Assembly: GCA_029838215.1 (NCBI GenBank)
Contig: JALGVI010000011.1
Span: 1-64,000, forward strand
Source: Candidatus Helarchaeota archaeon
GTDB lineage: Archaea; Asgardarchaeota; Lokiarchaeia; Helarchaeales; RDOG01
DNA: 64,000 nucleotides
Direction of reading: 5' to 3'
The notes below the pieces were generated by a model. The model saw nothing but the letters and a program-made list of their open reading frames with translations, did no database searches and was not told the DNA's origin. Of this stretch, positions 1 through 9,747 are shown piece after piece (positions within the stretch are counted from its first letter, which is position 1; every line of letters starts with the position of its first letter). The position numbers and the translations under genes are program-made.

Positions 1-2051
1 CGTGCATAATATCCCGTGATTCGACTCCACCACTCAATCTTATCATCCAATGCACCGCAATGTGGGCATTTCGTGAAAATTCCTGAAATGAATCTTCCGC
101 ATTTTAGACAAGAGCTAAAATCTTTCGTGAAGGCGAAGTAAGCGGTATCGGTTCCTTCTGCAATTCTCTTGGTGAACTTCCACAATCCTTCAGGACCTGG
201 ATTTGATTCTCCAAGCCAGATGTGAGTGATCACGCCGCCTTGCACGATGGGATGGAAGCGTGCTTGGTCCGAAATGCGTTGGAACAGGTCAATATCGGCG
301 GAATATCTTAAATGATCGCTGTTTGTATAGTATATCGACCGTGATTGAAGGTCACCTTGAACTCTTGCCAAATCTGGATAATGCTTCATGTCCAACAAGG
401 CAAACCGCATGCTCGCGCTTTCTGCAGGTTGTTCCCATAACGAGAACTTGATGCCGTGATCATCGCTAAACTGCTTGCACTTATCTGCCATGAATTGGAC
501 AATTTTCAATCCAAACTCCAAGGCTTGTTTTGATGCATGAAGCTCTTCGCCCACGTGCGACAGGACGCATTCATTCAGTCCCACAAACCCGATATTAACG
601 GATTGCTTGCGCAGGTCGAGCAGGGGTGCATCGCCTGCATCCGCCAACTTGCGGGAGCATAAAGGCAAGAGTTCGTTTTCAAGTCGTTTCCCGATTAAAT
701 CCCTCTTGATGAGCAGGATCTCCTTCGCCAGATTCATGTTGTGAACGATCAAATCGAAGAGCTTGTCATCGTTGCCACGTGACTGATATGCATAACGGGG
801 GAGGTTCAAGCTCACGCTTTGAAGGCTTCCTAAGTTGAGATAAGAAGTGTGCCAATCGAATAAAGATGGGTCATCACAAGTCTTGCGGAGTCCTTCTGGA
901 GTAAGAATGATCCTGCAACATTGCGAATGAACTTCGTCGGGCATCCAACTAGCTGCCAAGTTTAAAAAATACGGCGTTCCAAACTTTGCTGCTTCCTTGC
1001 TGACTAATAAGTAATCGTCTTCAAACTTATCAAACCATTCTTTTTTTAGCTTGATTTCGTGCTTTGGAAAATTGAAAAGACGCCCGTTCCCATCTCCCTG
1101 GTAATACACCTTGGCAATTGCGCGGAATAACTTGTTGCACTCATCCACGTAGTCTCCGTAAATGCCACTAACCTTTCCTTCCGGTCCTATGGCGGGAACA
1201 TCTAATAATGAATCAGGAATGGTGGGAACGCAAGTGATGGAAGTGAATGGAATTTGAGCTCCTCTCGATGCATAAATCTGGTTAGATTCGAAAATGAAGC
1301 ATTGTGCTAGTTGTTCTATTTCTTTCTCCGGCAATCCCCTGACGTATGGTGCTAAAAATACCGTGAAATTGTCATATCCGAGCCCTCCGCTAAATTCACC
1401 CGTGATTAATCCTAACCACTTTGCAGCGTGAAGCATGGCGACAATGGGATGCTTGGCGGGTTTTGAAACGGCTGAGTACGGCCAATTCACCGGCGGTAAT
1501 CCAAACTTGAGTATCATTCTTAAATCAAATTCCTGGCAGAATGGACGTAAGTCAAAATATCTGAGCATGTGAACGTGCAGGTCGCCATTTAAATGAGCAT
1601 TTGCTTGTTCTTCCCTCAAGATCCGAAGCAATGCGTATTCTGAGGATATGCGGTCTGCTGCCCAATTATGGATCGATTCAGGATTCCTGTATTGGTTCGC
1701 ATTCTCCTTAATTCCTGCCGTTAGGAATTTTTCGTAATCCATTAAAGGCATGCCGAGCCGTGTATATCTTTTTCTCGCTTGTAAAAGCCCGATCTCGGCT
1801 AAAACAGAACAACACATTTCTCGAATTGCTGGTCCCGATAACCAACGTATGTTCGAAGTCAGAATTCGCTTTAAAACCATTTGAGTGACCTGTTCCGCAA
1901 CATGAACAGGAATTCCCGTTTCCAAGATCAAGCTATCTATGATTTTATTGGCATCGAATTCTTCGACATCTCCTTTTGTGGTTCGGACTTCTGGTAGAAT
2001 GTCCTTTATGAGCCTGTCCATCGTGTGGATTCGGTCACGGTCATCAGCCAT
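1..2051 (-). CDS. nrdD: Anaerobic ribonucleoside-triphosphate reductase, large subunit (3' end beyond window)
   Basis: Class III ribonucleotide reductase, which reduces NTPs to dNTPs under anoxia with a glycyl radical installed by the NrdG activase. I translated this frame by hand from the ATG at 2051-2049: 683 codons stay open to the window edge. A short N-terminal region (about residues 20-95) resembles an ATP-cone. The barrel then carries typical NrdD stretches such as GGLGYDNFTVFLAP and YLNLGSLQSVSLNLPR. Near the C-terminus a zinc site is visible, with Cys at residues 648, 651, 662 and 665, followed by the glycyl-radical loop RITGYYA with Gly680 encoded at 12-14. Only the last few residues are missing. 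No NrdG is seen nearby; it may lie to the left. A 9-bp inverted repeat sits about 35 nt upstream of the start. Confidence 0.95.
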   Translation of the reverse strand, partial: MADDRDRIHTMDRLIKDILPEVRTTKGDVEEFDANKIIDSLILETGIPVHVAEQVTQMVLKRILTSNIRWLSGPAIREMCCSVLAEIGLLQARKRYTRLGMPLMDYEKFLTAGIKENANQYRNPESIHNWAADRISSEYALLRILREEQANAHLNGDLHVHMLRYFDLRPFCQEFDLRMILKFGLPPVNWPYSAVSKPAKHPIVAMLHAAKWLGLITGEFSGGLGYDNFTVFLAPYVRGLPEKEIEQLAQCFIFESNQIYASRGAQIPFTSITCVPTIPDSLLDVPAIGPEGKVSGIYGDYVDECNKLFRAIAKVYYQGDGNGRLFNFPKHEIKLKKEWFDKFEDDYLLVSKEAAKFGTPYFLNLAASWMPDEVHSQCCRIILTPEGLRKTCDDPSLFDWHTSYLNLGSLQSVSLNLPRYAYQSRGNDDKLFDLIVHNMNLAKEILLIKRDLIGKRLENELLPLCSRKLADAGDAPLLDLRKQSVNIGFVGLNECVLSHVGEELHASKQALEFGLKIVQFMADKCKQFSDDHGIKFSLWEQPAESASMRFALLDMKHYPDLARVQGDLQSRSIYYTNSDHLRYSADIDLFQRISDQARFHPIVQGGVITHIWLGESNPGPEGLWKFTKRIAEGTDTAYFAFTKDFSSCLKCGRFISGIFTKCPHCGALDDKIEWWSRITGYYA

Positions 2052-2085
2052 TTAAACAACTCCAATCATGAACATTATTCTAAAT

Positions 2086-2107
2086 TAATACATGCAAACA
2101 TGTATTA
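2086..2107. promoter_or_regulatory. Inverted repeat upstream of nrdD
   Basis: TAATACATG-CAAA-CATGTATTA: two perfect 9-bp arms with a 4-nt spacer, ending 35 nt before the nrdD start codon. It looks like an operator for a dimeric regulator or a 5'-leader hairpin. No regulator has been matched to it. Confidence 0.45.
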
Positions 2108-2282
2108 TCAAGTTTATTTTTGAATCAAGATCATCATCTTTCTTATTAATTTCCTACTAAAACTGCTCGCTTTTTGGAAAGAAAATTCGAAATGCTTCCA
2201 TTTTGAAACGTATTCTCCACGTATTATGAATTCTAATATTCATTGAAATGAAACACATCATCAATCAATCTTCAGGGGTCCA

Positions 2283-2903
2283 ATGATGGAAATTCGTGAC
2301 ATATTCATATTGAAAGAAGGAATTCCGATTTACCACAAGAAACAACCTGAATCGAACCTGAGAAAGGACGAAACCCTAACAATGGGTTTTTTGAGTGCCC
2401 TCACGAGCTTTGCAATGGAAATTGGTGCCGGGGTACCGCGGCTATATGCAACCGATACGGCAAGGTTTACGTTCTTTGAACGTGATGATCATCTCTTCAT
2501 CGTATATAGCGACCTTGACATTACCAATGAACAAATCCTCGATTTTTCCCGGAAATTATCGGATGCATTCTTTAAATCTTTCAACGGCAGGCTAACAGGT
2601 ACGACATTACCGGTCTTTGACGATTACACGTCAGCACTTTTAACCGAATTCTATCAAACAAATAAACCACCTTCACGCGTGAAATTGGAAGAATCCCGCT
2701 ACATGATGGAGATGAAACAACTCGTCCCGAAAATACACGTCGAAGAAGAACAACTACGGTTGACGACACAACGCCGGAAACTATTCAAGTTGATTGATGG
2801 TAAAAATTCCGTTTATGAAATTGCTAATCAATTAAACGAGAATCCACAACGTGTCTTGAGCATATTGAGGTCGTACAAGAAAGAAGGAGCCGTTACCTTT
2901 TAA
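2283..2903 (+). CDS. Longin/roadblock-like domain protein with C-terminal winged helix
   Basis: 206 aa. The first ~115 residues open with a strand pair (IRDIFILKEGIPIYHKK), then a helix with the pattern GFLSALTSFAMEIGAG and a second strand block (RFTFFERDDHLFIVYSD). That is the order of a longin/roadblock-type regulatory fold, common in archaeal and especially Asgard small proteins. The last ~60 residues (RKLFKLIDGKNSVYEIANQL...VLSILRSYKKEGAVTF) read as a winged helix. The likely role is signalling or gene regulation, perhaps with a small GTPase; no ligand or partner can be named. It is transcribed divergently from nrdD. The start has two adjacent ATG codons (2283 and 2286). Confidence 0.6.
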   Translation: MMEIRDIFILKEGIPIYHKKQPESNLRKDETLTMGFLSALTSFAMEIGAGVPRLYATDTARFTFFERDDHLFIVYSDLDITNEQILDFSRKLSDAFFKSFNGRLTGTTLPVFDDYTSALLTEFYQTNKPPSRVKLEESRYMMEMKQLVPKIHVEEEQLRLTTQRRKLFKLIDGKNSVYEIANQLNENPQRVLSILRSYKKEGAVTF

Positions 2904-2952
2904 AAAATTCTTTTTAGAAAATAGAAAAAGAAGCGAGAATAACTCCTCGCGT

Positions 2953-3168
2953 TTAAAAACCTTTAATTGCTAAATCAATATCTCCTTTGGTAATCTTTTT
3001 ACGATTGCTGTGTTTTGCCAAAGTATAAGCGCGTTTAGTGATGTCCGTGGCTTTCTCTTGAAGCCAGCTAATCAGAAAATCAACTGCATCACGGGAAACA
3101 ATCTTTGCACCAGCATCAGCCATGAGGCTTCTCAAAGGAGACCATGCGAAAAATCTTTTCTTTGCCAT
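2953..3168 (-). CDS. Archaeal histone
   Basis: 71 aa, a single histone fold that forms dimers and longer polymers wrapping DNA. The helix pattern is typical: SPLRSLMADAGAKIVSRDAVDFL, a long central helix (SWLQEKATDITKRAYTLAKHS), then NRKKITKGDIDLAIKGF, with the conserved KKIT-x-DI loop/helix-3 signature. It has neither tail nor fusion, apart from a short N-terminal KKRFFAW before helix 1. A Shine-Dalgarno-like GAGGGATG lies just upstream of the ATG, and a TATA box (3239-3248) sits about 75 bp upstream. Confidence 0.93.
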   Translation of the reverse strand: MAKKRFFAWSPLRSLMADAGAKIVSRDAVDFLISWLQEKATDITKRAYTLAKHSNRKKITKGDIDLAIKGF

Positions 3169-3238
3169 GTTTCATCCCTCAGTTTTTACTTTTTTTGTGA
3201 ATTAATCAAGTAAGGGCATGTAATCTAACATTCAAACC

Positions 3239-3248
3239 ATATAAAAAG
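3239..3248 (-). promoter_or_regulatory. TATA box of the histone gene
   Basis: CTTTTTATAT on the minus strand. Archaeal spacing predicts transcription starting near 3213, which leaves a leader of about 45 nt before the histone ATG. Confidence 0.5.
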
Positions 3249-3607
3249 ATTTCGGAATATCGTCGGAAAAATAATGATTTTTTCGGAATTTTTGGAAAAT
3301 AACACTACTCGAAATTTTTCACTCGTGATCACAGCAAAAAATTCTTTTGTTCATGACAAAGTCTCTAGAAGAATTAGCTCTTACAAAAAGTACCTTGACC
3401 AATTTTTTTTTTTGGAGAAAGGATTCTTCCAAACTTGATAATCAATCGAGATGAACAAATATTTGTTAAATATTGAATCCGAGCAAATTGAAAAAAACAT
3501 TCTTTTTGTTTTTTTATACCACGACAAAATTCCGCATCGATGAAAAAAAATAAAAAAATTAACGAAAGAATCATAAAAAAAAGAAAGAAGAAAGAATTTG
3601 TCGTGAT
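3249..3607. other. AT-rich intergenic stretch, no gene seen
   Basis: Long A and T runs (for example around 3401-3412 and 3541-3592) lie between the histone promoter and the 3' end of the UPF0182 gene. A 66-codon minus-strand frame here is low-complexity Phe/Lys/Ile and has no family resemblance. The T-rich runs on either strand could act as archaeal terminators. Confidence 0.5.
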
Positions 3608-6514
3608 TCAGTTTGCATGGGCTGACAGGAATAATGTTTTGGTTGCATATTCTTTGAGATGTCCCGTTCCATTGTAGATGAAGAGTTCTATGACATAGCT
3701 GAAAGACAAGGATGACAATCCGGATCCTGTAAGGTTTACCATTATCCTTGGAACAATTCCACGGAATTCGTCAGGTATGAGGGTCCAATTGGCTATGTGG
3801 TACGTCACGTTCGGTGTTTGATTATAATTGGTATAAGGAATTTCGCTACCATTAAGCTTCAAGTGCACTAAAGAGTCATAGTCATTGAAGAAAGATGCAT
3901 TAAAGTTAAGGCTGATGTTAAGAGTGACATCATATTGCACGATATCATTATTCGTAACTTCACAAGTGATTTTAGCTTCGGACCCTGATGCAACTGAACT
4001 GGGTGCCGTTGCACTCAAAGTTACGTTTCCTGCAGTCGTCACGTTAATTTGTGCATATGCATCTTGGACCGTTGCCCCGTAGTACACGCGACCTTGCGTA
4101 AACGCGTCCACGAGTCCTACAAGTTGTAAAGTGGATGTCGTGCCCGTTTCACTATAAACAGGTATGACATACCATAACGATCCCTCAAATGGATAAAGAA
4201 GAAAGTTACCGTATCGTTTATTTTGGATTAACGTGAGATTTTGAGTGGCTTCATTATTGAAATATTGTATTGCTGTCGAGATTCCCACAAAAATCGAAGT
4301 TCCTGATGCCGCCCTATAAAATGTTGACTTGCCAAGGTTATCAAGTCCCTTGGTTCCATATCGAATCATGTATAATCCTGCAAGGTTTTCACCAACCGAG
4401 CTTAATAGTTCGACAATGTTTGTTCCGACAAATTCCATTCCCGTCCCAATGTTATACATGACGTGATGTAGATCGGTCGCTGAAGGTCGTTCAAAGAAAT
4501 CTTCTCCAGTTCGCCATTGTAACGAGTTCTGGACGTGATAAATATAGTCAACCTCAAGCTGGTTTTCATAGAGCGTCTCGGGATATTTTAATTGACTCGT
4601 TATCCAATCTATGCTTCCTGCAATGTCTTTCCACGGATATTTGAGCATGTAAATTTGGGCAAAATTAAATCCCGTGAGGTCCAAATTCGGATTCTTGTAT
4701 AAACTCATCTCTCCGGTTTGGACATCGATCAGGCAAAAACCCAACCATCGCATTAGATTGCATTCCATGTAAGAGAATTTAGGATAATCTAAGATGATGT
4801 CTACAACATAATATGTTCGATTATTGTTAAAAACTAAATAGGGATCATCGCCAACCTTCAAGTTTTTCAGGAGCATGTCTTCCACGCGAAGGCTCACGTT
4901 TCTCTTGACGACCAGCCTCGTGGGACCAAACGACTTGAAACCCCAATCTTCAATGTAAAGCCAACCCAATAGACCGCTAAGCGTCACGTCAGGTTCTCCC
5001 GGGTAAGTCAGGTTATCTTGCTCTAAAAAGTCAGTGTATATGTGCGCATCCATTAGAAAGTAGTCATTATCAAACGATTCGCCGAAATATATGGGATACG
5101 TGGAATTTACTCCAAAATAATTATCAATTTCCGTCTCTGTCAGCACGATTGGAGAACTGGAACTCGCTCTCATTGCAACAAATCCACGGGAGTGTGAATA
5201 TGTATAATGCACGTCGATCCATTCTGCTTGTGCCTTAGCAGGAGAAATTGCACGTGGTGCAACCCAGAATTCCTCTTCTTCTCCTCCCTGACCCGGTAAA
5301 AAGACAATGTCTGAATCGGCAAGTACTTCCCAAGTTGATCCAATTTGTGGTTGCATTGTTCTTCGAGATGCGCCGTAGTCATATTGACGGATATGCCGAA
5401 GGGTTTGTTCGGAATTTCCCATACTATTGATGAGGTCTGTCATCGTTGATTCATTGAAACCGTTTATATCCGCAGCTTTCCTCGTGATATCTATTTGGGT
5501 TGAAATCTGCGTGCTCCACGTCCAAGAATGCCAGTTTGCCGTGGCAAAAAGGGAATTAAATCCGACCATGCCAAAAAGGGAAACTGTGAAAAAACCAACC
5601 AGCACGCCCAAGACAACGCACGATTTTAAAATTCTTGAAGGATTGTTGGATCTTTCATCCTTTTTGAAAATACCTATTACATACGTTCCTATACCAACGA
5701 AGAGAAAGAGAATCGATAAAATAAAAACTGCCATGACAAATAAACTTGCAAGGTAGTCATAATAGCCAACAGGAAAGGACGCAAATCCCCATGCTAGAAT
5801 TACGAAAATCAATAAAAATGCAAGACCGGTTACTTGCAACGATGAGAATTTTTCCGGATTAGATGACCTTTTCAGCACGTTATATGCTAACAACGCAACA
5901 ATTTTAGCAAAACAAAACCACAATACCAACGAAATCAATGGATACCATATTTCAACATACATGAATACAATATCGATATTGACAACTCCTGGAAAAAATG
6001 GATATAACAAAGCCGTTCCTGCTGCAGAAAGATTCATTCCAAGATTTATAACGGTATACAATGCAAAATCAATATTTCCCGTAATTATAGTCCATTCTTC
6101 CCCCAAAAGAACGGTCGTCTCGCCGATCATCACAAATGCTGCTATCAACCCAACGACTATCGCAATTCCATAATTGACCAAAACATGAACATACCAAGGA
6201 GGAGACCGTATCCTTTCATTTCGAATGCGTGTGATGGCTTCCGCCCCTAATTTTAAAAATCCACTACGAAATGGCAATTGAATCGTAGTTACGATGCATA
6301 AAAGAATTACTGTTATTGCTGGAACTAAAAATATGCCGACTCCTTCCAAGAGCGTGATGCGGAACCAATCTATACCTAAACGACTAAAATATATCGATTG
6401 ATTTATCCATAATTCGATAAGAAATGACATGGAAAGCCATAATAAAATCGCAGTTATGATTAAAGCACCAAGAATTACTGCTCCAAGCACGATGGTGATG
6501 TTTCTTCTGTTCAT
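3608..6514 (-). CDS. UPF0182 family membrane protein
   Basis: 968 aa. The N-terminal ~320 residues hold about seven hydrophobic segments. A large extracytoplasmic part follows with signatures of UPF0182/COG1615: WIDVHYTYSHSRGFVAM (compare the family's W-x-x-x-H-x-x-Y-T-H-G-x-G), YPIYFGE, and the RQYDYGASRRTM region corresponding to the family's N-terminal ectodomain start. The last ~110 residues (from about VTLSATAPSSVASGSEAKITCEVTN) look like an added Ig/CARDB-like beta-sandwich with several N-x-S/T sequons. The function of UPF0182 is unknown. The gene stands alone and is divergent from the FGGY kinase. Confidence 0.85.
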   Translation of the reverse strand: MNRRNITIVLGAVILGALIITAILLWLSMSFLIELWINQSIYFSRLGIDWFRITLLEGVGIFLVPAITVILLCIVTTIQLPFRSGFLKLGAEAITRIRNERIRSPPWYVHVLVNYGIAIVVGLIAAFVMIGETTVLLGEEWTIITGNIDFALYTVINLGMNLSAAGTALLYPFFPGVVNIDIVFMYVEIWYPLISLVLWFCFAKIVALLAYNVLKRSSNPEKFSSLQVTGLAFLLIFVILAWGFASFPVGYYDYLASLFVMAVFILSILFLFVGIGTYVIGIFKKDERSNNPSRILKSCVVLGVLVGFFTVSLFGMVGFNSLFATANWHSWTWSTQISTQIDITRKAADINGFNESTMTDLINSMGNSEQTLRHIRQYDYGASRRTMQPQIGSTWEVLADSDIVFLPGQGGEEEEFWVAPRAISPAKAQAEWIDVHYTYSHSRGFVAMRASSSSPIVLTETEIDNYFGVNSTYPIYFGESFDNDYFLMDAHIYTDFLEQDNLTYPGEPDVTLSGLLGWLYIEDWGFKSFGPTRLVVKRNVSLRVEDMLLKNLKVGDDPYLVFNNNRTYYVVDIILDYPKFSYMECNLMRWLGFCLIDVQTGEMSLYKNPNLDLTGFNFAQIYMLKYPWKDIAGSIDWITSQLKYPETLYENQLEVDYIYHVQNSLQWRTGEDFFERPSATDLHHVMYNIGTGMEFVGTNIVELLSSVGENLAGLYMIRYGTKGLDNLGKSTFYRAASGTSIFVGISTAIQYFNNEATQNLTLIQNKRYGNFLLYPFEGSLWYVIPVYSETGTTSTLQLVGLVDAFTQGRVYYGATVQDAYAQINVTTAGNVTLSATAPSSVASGSEAKITCEVTNNDIVQYDVTLNISLNFNASFFNDYDSLVHLKLNGSEIPYTNYNQTPNVTYHIANWTLIPDEFRGIVPRIMVNLTGSGLSSLSFSYVIELFIYNGTGHLKEYATKTLFLSAHAN

Positions 6515-6675
6515 ATTAGCTCCTCATTTAAGTTAATTTCAATTAATGAAAAAATTAATGATTTGTTTTGAAAATATAACTAAATATCAAATTTTAATTG
6601 GTCAATTTAAATTGAACTTCAAATGCAAATCTCATCATGTCATTTAAAGAGAATAAACAAGCAGGATGTTAGAGA

Positions 6676-8220
6676 ATGACTAAAGAATACTTGCTCGTCA
6701 TTGACGCAGGCACGACCGGATTGAGGACAATCATTTACGATTCAAGCGGTAATCAAATTTCACTCGCTTATCAAGAATATTCTAGCAAGTTTCCCTCGCC
6801 CGTAATGGTCGAACAGGATGCAATGGATTGGTGGAAAGCAACAAAAGAAACCTCCGCACGAGCATTTAAGGCAAAGGATATCACTCCCGAACACGTCATT
6901 GCGATTTGCGTGACAAATCAACGAGAAACCATCGTTCCCGTGGATGAAAATGGAATTCCCCTTCACAATGCAATTGTATGGCAAGATCGCCGGACCATTG
7001 AAGAATGTGAGTGGATAAATAACAAAATCGGGATTGATACCATTAACAGAATAACCGGATTGACGATCGATCCTTATTTCTCGGCTTCAAAAATAATGTG
7101 GCTTAAAAAACACAAACCTGAGATCTTTAAAAAAACTCACAAGATCTTATTGGTTCATGACTATCTCGAAATGAAACTCACTGATGTTTATATTACGGAT
7201 TGGTCCAATGCATCAAGAACGATGCTGTTCGATATTGGAAAAAACGAGTGGAGCAAGCAACTAACCGAAAAGCTCGAAATCCCGATTGAAATAATGCCTA
7301 AAGCCGTACCATCAGCGCAAAAAATCGGTGAAGTCACCAAGCAAGTCGAAAAAGAAACATCTTTCGTGGCAGGAACTCCTGTCATCTCTGGAGGCGGCGA
7401 TCAACAATGTGCAGCCGTCGGTCTTGGTGTCATAAATACAGGTCGCGTCAAGATCACGACCGGTACCGGGAGCTTCATTCTTGCTCACCTAGATTCTCTT
7501 ATCAGGGATGAAAAACGTCGCGTGGTCACGTCTTGCCACGCCGTCCCCGGCAAATATGTTCTTGAAGCATCAATGTTCACCACGGGAAGTGTCTTGAGAT
7601 ATTGTCGGGACACATTCGGTGATGCCGAAAAACAAGAAGCTGAGAAAAAAGGTTTAGATCCGTATGATATCTTAACTGCTGAAGCAAACGATGCTCCCGT
7701 TGGCTCAGGTGGCGTGATCGTCATTCCTCACTTTATGGGTGTGGGTGCGCCATATTGGAACTCGCTCAGCCGAGGCGTGATATTGGGTTTGACACTGGGT
7801 CATGATAAAAAATATATTGTCAGGGCCATTTTAGAAGGCGTTTCTCTGGAAATCAAGAAGAATCTTGAAGTCTTTAATGAACTCATGCCATCTTCCATTG
7901 CTGAAGTGAGAATCACTGGAGGTGCCACGCGAAGTGACCTCTGGAATCAAATCCAAGCTGACGTGTACGGAATCCCTGTCATCAAGGGTCTAACAGAAGA
8001 AACAACGGCATTGGGTGCCGCAATCCTTGCAAGCGTGGGAACCAGTCTTTATAAAAACATTCAGGAAGCATCTGATGCGATGAGCAAACTATCTCCAAAA
8101 ATCATGCCGAATAAAAAGAATCACGAAAAATACTTGGATTTACTCAAGATTCACAAGCAAGTCTACGAAATCTTAGACTCCAATGGAATTTACGAAAAGC
8201 TATCAAGTTATTCTACTTGA
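6676..8220 (+). CDS. FGGY-family carbohydrate kinase (glycerol/xylulose kinase type)
   Basis: 514 aa, full length for the family. ATP-dependent phosphorylation of a sugar or polyol. The N-terminal ASKHA phosphate-1 motif is LVIDAGTTGLRTIIYD. The substrate-side motifs CVTNQRET and AIVWQDRR match glycerol-kinase-like members. The second ATP site (GGGDQQCAAVGLG...TGTGSF) and C-terminal adenosine motif (ITGGATRSDLWNQIQADVYG) are intact. Substrate cannot be settled from the sequence: QRET and WQDRR favour glycerol kinase, while the C-terminal half is closer to generic FGGY kinases. No transporter or dehydrogenase is adjacent. Confidence 0.88.
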   Translation: MTKEYLLVIDAGTTGLRTIIYDSSGNQISLAYQEYSSKFPSPVMVEQDAMDWWKATKETSARAFKAKDITPEHVIAICVTNQRETIVPVDENGIPLHNAIVWQDRRTIEECEWINNKIGIDTINRITGLTIDPYFSASKIMWLKKHKPEIFKKTHKILLVHDYLEMKLTDVYITDWSNASRTMLFDIGKNEWSKQLTEKLEIPIEIMPKAVPSAQKIGEVTKQVEKETSFVAGTPVISGGGDQQCAAVGLGVINTGRVKITTGTGSFILAHLDSLIRDEKRRVVTSCHAVPGKYVLEASMFTTGSVLRYCRDTFGDAEKQEAEKKGLDPYDILTAEANDAPVGSGGVIVIPHFMGVGAPYWNSLSRGVILGLTLGHDKKYIVRAILEGVSLEIKKNLEVFNELMPSSIAEVRITGGATRSDLWNQIQADVYGIPVIKGLTEETTALGAAILASVGTSLYKNIQEASDAMSKLSPKIMPNKKNHEKYLDLLKIHKQVYEILDSNGIYEKLSSYST

Positions 8221-8275
8221 TCAATTTCAACGTAATAAAAATTGATTAGAAATTTAAGAATGAGGTTGATTTTAA

Positions 8276-8599
8276 ATGAAAGAAAAAGAACCTATAAGTG
8301 AAGAAGAGATTAAAAAAAAGAAATTTCGGATAACTTGTGTCAATCCGACCTTCGATGGGGCAATTGAACTAGATAATCCAATATATCAATTGTGTGGCCA
8401 TGGTCATGGAATGGATATAAATGAAATTAATAAGAATTTAATATGGAGAGGAAAACCTTACATTAGAATTCCATATTGTAAATATTGCTACTCGGAAGAA
8501 ACCGTAGGTGTCTTTGATGATACCCCTCAAATGCTAGGCTGGTCGATGAACTTACCATCTGATGAAAATCCCTATTTCGTTCTTAAAAAAAACACTTAA
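8276..8599 (+). CDS. Small Cys/His-containing hypothetical protein
   Basis: 107 aa, not recognised. Charged N-terminus, then Cys at about residues 21 and 40, a GHGHGMD stretch, and a CKYC knuckle near residue 68, so a metal site is possible. A GAGGT Shine-Dalgarno lies about 8 nt before the ATG. It follows the FGGY kinase by 55 bp and may be cotranscribed with it. Confidence 0.6.
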   Translation: MKEKEPISEEEIKKKKFRITCVNPTFDGAIELDNPIYQLCGHGHGMDINEINKNLIWRGKPYIRIPYCKYCYSEETVGVFDDTPQMLGWSMNLPSDENPYFVLKKNT

Positions 8600-8624
8600 A
8601 AGAATTTACTTATTGGTATTTTCA

Positions 8625-9284
8625 TCAATTCTTCTTCATTTCTTGTAATTTTTTGTTTAGCAAGCCGTACATTTCGTTAAATTCTTTCAAAAAATTCACT
8701 CTCTTGGAATCTCTTGTAAAAAATTCACTATCATCTTGAATCTGAGATACCATTTCAGATAGTTTTTCATGGATATCAATGAGCTTTTGCACGGATGCTT
8801 GCAAGGCACTTTTCTTTATCTGATCTTTTTTCAACAGCTTGCTCAAGTTATATTCAAATATCTCCCGAAGTTTTTCATGATCGCCATGCAAGTCTAACCA
8901 TAACCCGATCACGTGTTCAAGATAAGTATTCGTGAGCTCCTCCAGCAGGCTTTCATATTCCCGCATGTCATATTTTCGATACATGATTAGGCGGCTGAAC
9001 CATTTCCCCATCTTCGTGAACTCATACCATTTTGGAGCACCTCTTCGACTCGAAGTTCTTTCTTCCAAAATCCCTAATTCAATGAATTTCTTGAGCTTCT
9101 CTATGATGGTCTTGTTGCTAAACGTGAGCTGGTCAATCAATTCCTTTTGAGTACTGATGCCCATTCCAATTTTCCTGATGATTTCCATGGCTATTTCTGA
9201 TCCAAAAATCAACGTGAGGATGTCTTGTTGAGTGCTAGGATCATCAGGCAGGATGATCAAGTATGGATGAAATTTACGTTCCAA
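8625..9284 (-). CDS. Winged-helix transcriptional regulator with helical C-terminal domain
   Basis: 219 aa. Residues ~25-95 form an ArsR/MarR-like winged helix: GSEIAMEIIRKIGMGISTQKEL, the recognition segment TFSNKTIIEKLKKFIELGILEE, and a wing with RRGAPKWYEFT. The remaining ~125 residues are helical and probably dimerise. No effector motif is seen. It converges on the small Cys protein and lies next to mptD on the same strand, 22 bp away, so it could control the pterin genes. That link rests on position only. Confidence 0.7.
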   Translation of the reverse strand: MERKFHPYLIILPDDPSTQQDILTLIFGSEIAMEIIRKIGMGISTQKELIDQLTFSNKTIIEKLKKFIELGILEERTSSRRGAPKWYEFTKMGKWFSRLIMYRKYDMREYESLLEELTNTYLEHVIGLWLDLHGDHEKLREIFEYNLSKLLKKDQIKKSALQASVQKLIDIHEKLSEMVSQIQDDSEFFTRDSKRVNFLKEFNEMYGLLNKKLQEMKKN

Positions 9285-9306
9285 ATCAATTCTCCTCGCC
9301 TATTCC

Positions 9307-9693
9307 TTAAGAAGCAGAGATATCATCAATATACATGAGGGGAAAGTCCAATTCTTCAATATATCGAATCTTCCCCGAAACCTTGACCGTCCCATATGCA
9401 GCAATTACATCCGCTTTAAAATTCGCACGTCCCAATTCTGAATAATCATAAACTTTCTTCCCATTCTTAAGGTCTGTTGGAATAATGGAAATCTTAACGT
9501 TCTCTATCCAGGGTTGTTTCGACATCGTTGCTTCAATCGCCTCCTCCAATTTATGTATCGTTGTTTCGTCATTTGTCAGAGGCGTTCCTTGAAATTGATG
9601 ATATATGGCTCCAAGCGTGATTCCACATTCAAAAATCGCCCTATCCCGGTCGTTCATCTCATCCGTAAAATACTTTTTTGCCTTATCCTTCAT
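9307..9693 (-). CDS. mptD: Archaeal dihydroneopterin aldolase MptD
   Basis: Cleaves dihydroneopterin to 6-hydroxymethyl-7,8-dihydropterin and glycolaldehyde in H4MPT biosynthesis. The family core is clear: KAKKYFTDEMNDRDRAIFECGITLGAIYHQF gives the DRAIFE-GITLGAIYHQF signature of the DUF372/MptD family, followed by the TKL-like and DYSELGRANFKADVIA regions. I chose the ATG at 9693 (MKDKAKKYF) because it matches where relatives begin. The frame stays open to an ATG at 9729, which would add 12 residues. It is divergent from the DUF447 gene, with only ~50 bp between. Confidence 0.88.
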   Translation of the reverse strand: MKDKAKKYFTDEMNDRDRAIFECGITLGAIYHQFQGTPLTNDETTIHKLEEAIEATMSKQPWIENVKISIIPTDLKNGKKVYDYSELGRANFKADVIAAYGTVKVSGKIRYIEELDFPLMYIDDISAS

Positions 9694-9747
9694 TTTTTTC
9701 AATCCCAATTTTTTTCTATTCGAATGCAAGTATTTTTAGTGAGAAAA

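Noticed and set aside
3374-3574. 66-codon minus frame in the histone/UPF0182 gap
   Set aside because: AT-run-derived Phe/Ile/Lys composition, no ribosome site, no family resemblance.
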